NCBI GenBank assembly: GCA_014529385.2
Contig: JABFUD020000313.1
Location: 35,001 to 75,711 of the forward strand
DNA length: 40,711 nucleotides
Source: Adiantum capillus-veneris
Taxonomy: Eukaryota; Streptophyta; Polypodiopsida; Polypodiales; Pteridaceae
Direction: 5' to 3'
Of this stretch, positions 33,428-40,711 are shown piece after piece. The notes under the pieces were generated by a model, which saw only the letters and a program-made list of their open reading frames with translations, was not told the DNA's origin and made no database searches. A program made the position numbers and the translations under genes. Each line of letters starts with the position of its first letter. Position 1 is the first letter of the stretch.

Positions 33428-34195
33428 ATGAAGCTGCAATCACCTACGCTTTCGTCTTGAAGGCATGTAACACTGCCTTGATGTTCGGAATGTCGTGTCT
33501 TCAAGTGCATCTCATTGCCCAACATTGACAGGACCAGGGAGCTCTGGCTAGGTGGCTATTTTCAAGATGCAAAGCGAGGACATTTCTCCTTATGTAATCA
33601 CCTATGCTTGTATCTTGAAAGCATGTGGCACTATGTAGGAGCAATGATCACGTATGCGAAATGTGTTGCTCTTGGGAAAGCACCAAAGAGTGCTTGACGA
33701 GCTTTCTATCCAGAATGTCGTCTCTTGGAACGCACTGATTGCGGGATATGCTTAACATAGAACACTCTGGGCTGTTTTCAGCAAATGCGAATTGAGCATC
33801 TCTCTTCACATGTGCAATCACCTATACTTGCATCTTGAAGGAATGTTGCAATTTGGAAGACGCTAGGACGGATAGAAGAACTCAGGATGATATCGTTAGT
33901 CAAGGGCTGTTGAAAAAAATGTTATGGTTGGCACTGCCTTGGTCGACATGTATGCAATTACCTACACCTATGTCAGTCATGTGGCGTTACGCAAGACGCT
34001 TATATGGGCAAAATAATTATTGATGATATTTTTAGTCAAGGGTTGTTGAAAAAAGAAGTCACGCTTGTATGCTTTTCAACGGTGATACTAACAAGAAAAA
34101 TCACAATTATATTGTTAGTCAGAGGCTCTTGGAAAAAGATGTCGTGCTTGACACTGCCTTGGTTGATATGTATGAGCTTGACAAACCTCTAACCC
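33428..34195 (+). pseudogene. Second PPR relic, heavily decayed
   Basis: Pieces of the same PPR unit as at 28.7-30.5 kb are readable in mixed frames: AAITYAFVLKAC (33435), GTM-like ends, AITYTCILKECCNLEDA (33818-33868) and DDIVSQGLLKKM (33880-33915). A further copy at 34035-34060 reads IFSQGLLKKEV, and 34125-34180 matches the LGNALVDMY block in a shifted frame. Stops and indels occur every 50-100 bp. It is much older than the PPR pseudogene at 28.7 kb. It ends about 95 bp before a long CT tract. Confidence 0.75.
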
Positions 34196-34287
34196 TCCTT
34201 GTGGTTTTCTGCAAGGTACCCCTGTGAAGCACTACGATTGGTATCTCATTCTTTCGAGGTACACCTTTGAACCACGGCAATCGGTAG

Positions 34288-34389
<102 letters not shown>

Positions 34390-34431
34390 ATAATTTTTTT
34401 CACTTGAGAAGTATTGAAATGGCATATATAT

Positions 34432-35536
34432 TTTGCTTGAGAAAGATTTAGAAGAGTTACAGCAACAAGGAGTGGATGCCTCACCGACATCTAGAGGGGG
34501 GCGTATGCATGTAACTATGGATCACTATGAGGTACCTTGTGATTACCAAATACCGACAATTGCCTTTTGGTTTGAAAGAGCTTGCTAAGATTTCAATATG
34601 GGTCTGAATGCATCCATGAAAACACCTTAAGAGCCAAGACAGGATCAATAGGAATTGTCGTTGTTGACTGTTTCACTTTGATTTGGGTCTGCAATGCAGT
34701 CTTGAAGAGTTAGTTTTGTTGGGACTTTGTGAAATAGAATGACTGGAATGTGGTAAAAAGAGGCTAGGATGCACAAGTTCTAGGAGAAGCTCCTCACAAG
34801 TTCAAGAGTGGTATAGAAGCTCTTATGCAATTGAAGGCAGTTGTAACCTTCAACTTTAGAGCAGATAGAATGATCATGTTGGCGCTCTCGAGTATGCAAA
34901 CTTTGATAGGGTGCGTGTGTTCAAAATTCACTATGCGGGTATGCTTCAATATGATGGTGAGTTGAAGCTCCCTAGCAAGTACTTGGTGAGCCCTCCCGAA
35001 ATTGAGTGGACATTAGGTGAATACTTCACAAAGAAAGGACTCCGAACCTTTGCATGCAGGTACAGTTGGAAGAGGCTGACGAGTCACCTTTCTATTGTTA
35101 ATCCTCATGCCAAGGAGGGCTATGCAGTATATTTAGAAATTAATCGTTTTGGACGCTTGAGACAGCGAGACAATGAAGTTTGGACATGTTACATTCTTAT
35201 GGAATGGGAATCGGCCTGGCTTATTTTATAGCAAACTAGAGACCTATGTGAAGATAGAGAGTGATCAAGGTATCACTTTTAATGAAAAGCCTGGCATGAA
35301 AGCCCTCCAAATTGGTGAGAGAGCAAGGGATGCAATTTCAAGTGGCAAGTATGATCAGGTAGACTTCAATAACATTTACAAGTTCATGGTTAAGAATTTT
35401 ATTCTTGATTGATGTGGCATCATGCTATTTGTGCTTGTACGTGCGGGTGAATCTTCCAAATAGGGACATGGTGGGTCAAGAAGGTGACATGAAGACCACA
35501 GTTGTGGGGTGTAAAGTTGTTGATAAGGCTGTTAAG
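34432..35536 (+). pseudogene. Cofactor-independent phosphoglycerate mutase gene fragment, introns retained
   Basis: iPGAM interconverts 3- and 2-phosphoglycerate in glycolysis. Four exons are readable. 34432-34531: LEKDLEELQQQGVDA and GGRMHVTMDHYE. 34738-35059: NDWNVVKRG, a TAG at 34765-34767 where the family has Trp, DAQVLGEAPHKFKSGIEAL, VVTFNFRADRMIML, then after a frameshift ALEYANFDRVRV, YAGMLQYDGELKLPSKYLVS, LRTFAC. 35166-35358: ETMKFGHVTFLWNGNRPG and KYDQ. 35441-35536: VRVNLPNRDMVGQEGD and DKAVK. Joining at GCAG|GTACAG and GACAG|CGAGAC gives FACSETMKFGHVTF, so intron 35060-35165 is genuine. The intron before exon 4 has lost its AG. A spacer before VVTFNF is missing. Upstream and downstream exons are absent. 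It is a gene-fragment duplication, not a processed copy. Confidence 0.9.
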
Positions 35537-36390
35537 GTGAGTTAAGCAGCTATTCTGGTCCCTCTCTTTCTTTATCACCCAAGTGGTAGCTTGGTATCTT
35601 GGTTTCCTCTTTGTAACATGTCTCAAGTCCTAGTCTTGTCATAGAGTTCTTTGGCACACAAAACTACATGTTCAAGTGCATAGTTCAAAATATTACAATA
35701 TCCAAAAGGACGGTACGCACCCAAGCTACATAGTTGATGTCCTAAGAGAGGCATACAAAAATAGATGTTCTCAAATTGGATCAGAAACACCTCAAGGCAA
35801 GGCTTGAATAACATCGTCAATTTGAGAAATAAGTCTCTCAGCATTGGCAATTTGTCCGACCATCTTAGCATCTACAACTCTAGTGTCGATTATCATTCCT
35901 TTGACTCTATCGTGCTGATGTTGATATTGTAGAGTCGACACTTCTCGAGCTTCAACTTGTCTACAAGTTCAAACCAGAAAAAAGAACTCTCATACATGGA
36001 CTTTGGTAAGCTTGATCGAACAATCTGTTTTGAACAGATACTCTCAGATTTTTGACATGTTCAAATGGCTTTTGCTATCTCCTCTTAATACAATTTCTAC
36101 TGCTTTTACTGGGGGGGGGGGGGAAAGAGCATGGTTCATACTAAACTTCAAGAATTGCAAACTTGATGGTTTGGTAGTACTTGGTAGACTTTTTATTGAG
36201 CATCATGAACACATTCATATTTGTGATGAATTAGATTGGAAAGAATTCACCTTCGAATTTTGAAACTGCTTCTCACATTTTCAGCCATGACCTATACCTA
36301 CATACATTCCACTCCAGCCATAGCGTGGGCTCTCCATTGTGTCTCGTCACATAATCCTTGAGCATTGAGAGTCACTTATCCATATAGTTC
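35537..36390. other. Intergenic, no gene recognised
   Basis: After the last phosphoglycerate mutase exon, a donor-like GTGAGTT leads into non-coding DNA; I found no further exon of that gene. A short frame at 36003-36263 and a minus-strand frame at 35623-35871 have no family motif. A poly-G run lies at about 36111-36123. Confidence 0.5.
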
Positions 36391-36511
36391 ATCACATGTA
36401 TCTTTTGGTCCCATACATCATATTTGACCACCCAAAACAATAATAAAAAATCACATGTACCTTTGGTCCTACAGGTCATATTTGTCCATCCCGAAAGATA
36501 ATAAAAAATAT
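36391..36511. repeat. 59-bp tandem duplication
   Basis: ATCACATGTA(T/C)CTTTTGGTCC-like units start at 36391 and 36450 and both end in AATAATAAAAAAT-type sequence, with about 80% identity. Confidence 0.78.
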
Positions 36512-36512
36512 G

Positions 36513-36608
<96 letters not shown>

Positions 36609-36613
36609 CCCCC
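36513..36613. repeat. (CT)n microsatellite plus poly-C
   Basis: About 47 CT units end in a run of eight C residues, the mirror arrangement of the tract at 27920-28041. Confidence 0.98.
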
Positions 36614-36679
36614 GCCCCAAGTTTTTTCTTCTAGAGGTTCTTGTTTCTCTTACCTCGGAATAACGAATCACTCTGGTTC

Positions 36680-36756
36680 TATTTTTGTACCTATACATTG
36701 TATCAGATCTACCAAGATTGCATCAGTTTGGCCTAATCTGTCATTTTTGCCTTTTG
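36680..36756. repeat. Dispersed repeat, copy 2
   Basis: This is the partner of 28177-28252, again about 70 bp past a (CT)n tract. Confidence 0.8.
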
Positions 36757-36849
36757 GACACACACACGCATGCACAAGCGGGCATGCGCAAACACATCTG
36801 AGCTCGCACACGCTCACATCCATGCATAACAAGAAATGTTTTTGACGTT

Positions 36850-38699
36850 TCCGTTTGACTTGGAAAATTTTACCCTATTGCGGAAAATTTGTCTCGATTG
36901 CGTAGCTTAACTCACCTTGGAACTATTTCAAAAGTTTAGAGGTTACTCTAAAAATTTAGTAGGCGGGATTACACCAACCCTAATCGAGGCAACACTGGAG
37001 TACCTAGCTACCTAATTACCTTAAATTTTGGCACGCAAATTGACCTACTCTCAACAAAGAGAGCTCTACAAGGCGGGCCGCAAATGTACCTGCTGATCTG
37101 ATCCAAGCCCAGCTCGAACTCATCTGCTGTCACCGCTCATTCAGAGTGAGCTCCCGCTTCATGCTACGCTAGCTGATCAGTTTGTCCTCAGTTGCGCTTG
37201 CAATTGCAGCTACCTTAATCTTCTTGGCTTTAGGGTCTGGCGCGCCTTATCTAGTATTGTTCGACGTCAGCAGCTTCGCAGGTATCCAGCTCGACGTCTT
37301 GATCTGCAAGCAGGTATCCAGCGCCTTATCTAGCTGTATTGCTTGACAGTCTGCAGCTCCTCCAAATTTTTTGCCATATTAAATAAGAGGGGTCGCCTTC
37401 TCGGTCAAAGGGAGCAAGGCAACTCAAATCAGAAGATCAGGGGAATACACGAGCTGTGGCGGCAATTCCTGAGGGGAGCTTCAGAATTAACGGGGAGCTG
37501 CTTGCGCACAGATTGGGGTTTAGTTCTTTTAAAAAAAAAAAAAAACCAATTAAGGCTGCAGTGTGGGCGTCTCATTAAGCTGTTAAGGGCGTGATCTCAA
37601 GCTGTTAATTAAGGGCGCAAGCTGCTAGCTGTGATGCAGTTGCGAGCTGCAGAGACTACGCATCAGAGCTGTGCAACGCTGGAACGGGGTGGAGCTGGAA
37701 AGTAGGAGTGGATCACCCTCTGTAAGAGTGCCGCAGCAAGAGATTGAAGGCAAGCTGTAATCAACAGCAGCGTCCTAATTGGGAAGCCTGACTACGTGTG
37801 CAACACCAGAAGCACCAGCTCAAAGTTGATTGTCTGGAAATTCTGGGATCGGATCCTAGATTCTGAACGAGTATCTACACACAAGTCAATCTTGGTAATG
37901 CACACCATTTTAAATTTTCTGATCATGAAGGTTTTGATTTTTTGGTAGTGTATGAAGTTTTATGGATTTTGGTGTGAAGGATACCCATTATATTGTTCTC
38001 ATTGAAGTTCAGTTTTTTCTACACAGAGAGGCGACCTACTGCACTGTGCATATATTTTTTGAATTGAGGAAAACGTCGAGGATTCTCGAGGTTCGACCAT
38101 TGGCGAGGTGTTTCATCAGCCAAGACTAACTACTCTGCGCCTTTTTTTTGTTGGGTAACTACAACTTCACTATCTACTTTGAACCATGGCTCTCTTCTTT
38201 GCACTCACGTACATAGTTTGCATATCATCCTCACATAGAAATTCAAATAAATTCACGTATGTGCACACACATGTGCCAATAGAATTAAATTAAATCAATG
38301 TGATTGTAAAAAAAAAAACTTAGTTTCAAAAAGTCATCCATGTGCCTTTTTTTAAGGGTTGCTTGTTGTGGATCTCACGTGCACAAAGACATACACCAAC
38401 GCTTGTGTCTCTTATATACAAAGCAAAAAGGAATGTAATTTACAAGCATCTTTGGTGCTAGGTAACTCGAAAAGCAAAACAAAGATGATAATTTTTTTAA
38501 ATTTGAACGTTTTTAAAAATTAAATATTCTTCAGATGAGAGCGACGTTTAGCCGTGGCATACACATAACTTTTTAAGAGATTTAGGCCATGCTTCGACTT
38601 CACTAAGAGTAAGTACGGACATTCATCCTGCTGCCGCCTTTGAGTGACATACGCATGTTATTAACGGTGCTCGTTCTTGTAAACATGCATATGTAGGTT
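36850..38699 (+). other. Possible 5' leader region of transposon element 2
   Basis: A GC-richer non-coding stretch (about 37060-37890) ends in a donor-like CTTG|GTAATG at 37895. AT-rich DNA follows until ATGTAG|GTT at 38696, immediately before the accessory ORF ATG. This resembles an untranslated exon and an 802-bp leader intron. Element 1 has the same kind of layout (donor 11031, acceptor 12112). Short internal repeats of GCAGGTATCCAGC occur at about 37278-37323. No protein gene is seen. Confidence 0.35.
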
Positions 38700-39017
38700 A
38701 TGGCTCGACAGGAAGTAGTAGAAGAACTAGTTGTTGAGATAGCCTGTCATCTTGAAGGGATGATCGTTTGGCCAAAGAAACAGTTTTATGTCTTTGGGAG
38801 AGAAAGGCCACCGATACGCATTTCAAGAATAGCTATAGATGACACCAGTTGGTGGCCCGAGAATATGGCTTTAGTGCTTTTGAAGGAAACCTTAAATCCA
38901 GTTGATTATTACAAAGTAGTTTTCCATGATGTAAATTCTATATCTCCAAGGATTTTAAGCGATAGGCTTGCTGTAATTAAAAGCCTCGTTCCAAGCAAGA
39001 AATTGTGTCTTGCATGA
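38700..39017 (+). CDS. Uncharacterised transposon accessory protein (ORF1), element 2
   Basis: The 105-residue product starts MARQEVVEELVVEIACHLEG and contains WPKKQFYVFG, PPIRISRIAIDD, WWPEN, LVLLKETLNPVDYYKVVF and a C-terminal SKKLCLA. It aligns over most of its length with the 125-residue product at 12121-12498 (shared WP...FG, PP, DD, KETL, YK and P.(R/K)K), with roughly a quarter to a third identity by eye. The ATG directly follows a 3' splice-like ATGTAG. A second, 5'-truncated copy lies at 39331-39557. Function unknown; the position upstream of the transposase in two diverged elements argues for a role in transposition. Confidence 0.7.
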   Translation: MARQEVVEELVVEIACHLEGMIVWPKKQFYVFGRERPPIRISRIAIDDTSWWPENMALVLLKETLNPVDYYKVVFHDVNSISPRILSDRLAVIKSLVPSKKLCLA

Positions 39018-40083
39018 ATGTATACATCATCTATATTAAAAGATCCAACAAGCGTATTTAGATTAGTCTTTTAATGTATGTCTCTCTCTAATTATTGAAG
39101 TTGCACAAAGATGCAAAGTTTTATCTAATTTGTATCTGCAATTTAAAGTATGTGTCACTATAGCAATCGACACTAGGATCATGTGTTAATGTGGTTTATG
39201 GGCCACTATAGTCCGTGTAATCATGGCTCACGACATTTAGGTGATACAGACATACATGGCTTCCACCTCCAAGACTTTCAAGTGTGCATGCACGTATAAA
39301 TGTGCATTTACACCTGAAGGATATCAAATGTCTTTGGGAGAGAAAGGCCACCGATACGCATTTCAAGAATAGTTATAGATGACACTAGGTGGTGGCCCGA
39401 GAATATGGCTTTAGTGCTTTTGAAAGAAACCTTAAATCCACTTGATTATTACAAAGTAGTATTCCATGATGAAAATTGTATATCTCCAAGGATGTTAAGT
39501 GATAGGCTTGCTATGATTAAAAGCCTTATTCCTAGCAAGAAATTGTGTCTTGCGTGAATGTATCCATCATCTATGTTAAAAGATCCAACAACGTGTGCAC
39601 ATCAGTCTTTTATTGTATGTGACTCTCCAATTAATGAAGTTACACAATGCTGCAAAGTTATATCTGATTTGTATATGCGACTTATAGTACTTGGGACTAC
39701 AACCTTTGACACTAGCATCATGTACATGCAGTCCATTGCTCTAATTTTCTTGCAAAGCATTACTATGGCAGACATACAATCCTTTTGCCACCTTTGAGTG
39801 GGTCATTCCCATATTGACACACGCATGTTATTAATAAAAAAAATTTTGAATGCACGGTGCTCAATCTCATAAATATCTAATTTTGTATGTGTGACTTAGA
39901 GTATGTGGTACTACAACCTTTGCCACTAGCATCATGTGCAAAATGCTTTTTTGAGTCACTATAGTCCGTGTAACCATGGCTCATGACATTTAGGTGATAC
40001 ATGCATACATGGCTTCCACCTCCAAGACTTTCAAGTGTGCATGCACGTATAAATGTGCATTTACATTGGAAGGATATCAAATG
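38790..40083 (+). repeat. Tandem duplication across accessory ORF and transposase start
   Basis: Unit A (38790-39329) begins TCTTTGGGAGAGAAAGG inside the accessory ORF and ends GGATATCAAATG inside the transposase N-terminus; unit B (39330-40083) repeats it. Unit B is about 210 bp longer because of an inner duplication around 39650-39945 that also contains a copy of the leader sequence CACGCATGTTATTAA. Unit A holds a truncated transposase start (ATG 39256, CACTYKC finger, stop after the junction), and unit B a truncated accessory ORF. Confidence 0.92.
39331..39557 (+). pseudogene. 5'-truncated second copy of accessory ORF
   Basis: Same frame as residues 31-105 of the ORF at 38700, from VFGRERPPIRISRIVIDD to SKKLCLA and TGA at 39555. 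It has about 16 nucleotide differences, no indel and no stop; about nine change an amino acid. It lacks a start codon in frame because the duplication junction replaces it. Confidence 0.85.
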
Positions 40084-40711
40084 CTAAGCAGAAGCATCTT
40101 TTTTCAACATAGAAAACAGGAGGCACTCCATAAAGTTCACCCAGATGTCCATTACAATAGAAATTTAGAAGCCCTTCAAGGTCAATCACCTAATGTGAAT
40201 GAGCTTGATAGTACACCACCTCTCCAGAGTGCATCCGACAATGACACCACACGAAGAATGTGGTGTACATGTTCTGCATTTTTCCAGGGTGGAAAATATG
40301 TTGGGAAAACGACATTTTTAAGGCATGCACAACTAAGGAGTGTTGCAGGCAATCTAGCAAGTGAGCTTGGGTTTGTAAATCGAGATGGTGTGGAGGTAAG
40401 ACACTTTGATGACAATATACCACACATGGAATCATCAGATGCTTCTTTGAATGTGGAAGAGGGCTTTGAAGAGGGCATAGAGGTGAGATCGGCAAGTACA
40501 ACTGGAGAAGATGAAGACTGCCAACAACCCAGATGTCCAGATCATGCACTGCTTGGAATTGCAATTTTATCAAAGATCATTCAATTCCAGACATTATGGG
40601 ATGAATATCAGGTTCCCATTAGCGGTCAAGACGAAATGCTTCGTCTACTATTCGGTGACATGGGTGGGGCAAAAATAGGCAAGCATGACTCCAGTAGGGA
40701 GGATCCAAGCC
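40009..40711 (+). CDS. Tnp2-like transposase of element 2, N-terminal part (runs off the window)
   Basis: The frame is open from ATG 40009 to the edge, 234 codons. It starts MASTSKTFKCACTYKC, continues SRSIFFQHRKQEALHKVHPD, and has a second finger CTCSAFFQGGKYVGKTTFLRH-like motif in which the third Cys of element 1 is Phe. After an acidic linker, ILSKIIQFQTLWDEYQVPIS and QDEMLRLLFGD match ILELQALWDENKIPIGVQDK and the following MLRLLFGG of element 1. The catalytic core lies beyond the window. The ATG is preceded by ATTTAG|GTGATAC, a 3' splice-like site, as at element 1 (TTTTAG|GAAAGG). Confidence 0.82.
   Translation, partial: MASTSKTFKCACTYKCAFTLEGYQMLSRSIFFQHRKQEALHKVHPDVHYNRNLEALQGQSPNVNELDSTPPLQSASDNDTTRRMWCTCSAFFQGGKYVGKTTFLRHAQLRSVAGNLASELGFVNRDGVEVRHFDDNIPHMESSDASLNVEEGFEEGIEVRSASTTGEDEDCQQPRCPDHALLGIAILSKIIQFQTLWDEYQVPISGQDEMLRLLFGDMGGAKIGKHDSSREDPS

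Noticed and set aside
35623-35871. Minus-strand 82-codon ORF as a retroelement fragment
   Set aside because: No motif of gag, integrase or RT could be matched.

Overview
The window looks like nuclear DNA of a land plant, most probably a fern. It has GT..AG introns of about 100 bp, plant-type PPR and TIR domains, a plant-type phosphoglycerate mutase fragment, three LINE copies, MITEs, and very long (CT)n/(GA)n runs. I found no intact ordinary host gene. Every recognisable host gene is a broken fragment, and the best-preserved reading frames belong to transposons. The fern assignment is an inference from PPR style and repeat content.

Layout. 1-1780 (minus): 5'-truncated LINE whose endonuclease/reverse transcriptase frame stays open to the window edge. 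2.2-3.8 kb: two coding-like relics of unknown family. 4.4-5.0 kb: a possible CACTA-like non-autonomous element. 5378-5666: a clear Tourist-type MITE with TTA target duplication. 6617-6695: a 30-bp-arm hairpin. 7001-7586: a frameshifted TIR-domain gene fragment. 7.95-9.98 kb: a decayed LINE. 10.4-12.1 kb: direct repeats, a MITE and microsatellites. 12.1-18.2 kb: a DNA transposon with a small accessory ORF followed by a multi-exon Tnp2-like transposase. 18.9-20.5 kb: tandem duplications and a dead kinase fragment (minus strand). 22.3-23.0 kb: NLR C-terminal relic. 23.5-28.1 kb: minisatellite, a third LINE, and microsatellites sitting in duplicated DNA. 28.7-30.6 kb: PPR pseudogene. 33.2-34.2 kb: hAT-like MITE next to a second PPR relic. 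34.4-35.5 kb: phosphoglycerate mutase gene fragment that still carries its introns. 38.7-40.7 kb: start of a second, diverged transposon with the same accessory ORF-transposase order, complicated by a tandem duplication and cut by the window edge.

The most interesting system is the transposon pair. Both copies carry an uncharacterised ORF of about 105-126 codons roughly 240 bp upstream of a transposase with two N-terminal Cys/His finger-like motifs. The two accessory proteins are clearly related but strongly diverged, so the two-gene layout predates their split. Element 1 also shows spliced architecture: two internal introns of 100-114 bp and a 3' tail of small phase-0 exons. Its later exons carry frameshifts and stops, so this copy is probably no longer autonomous. 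Transposon termini could not be identified for either copy.
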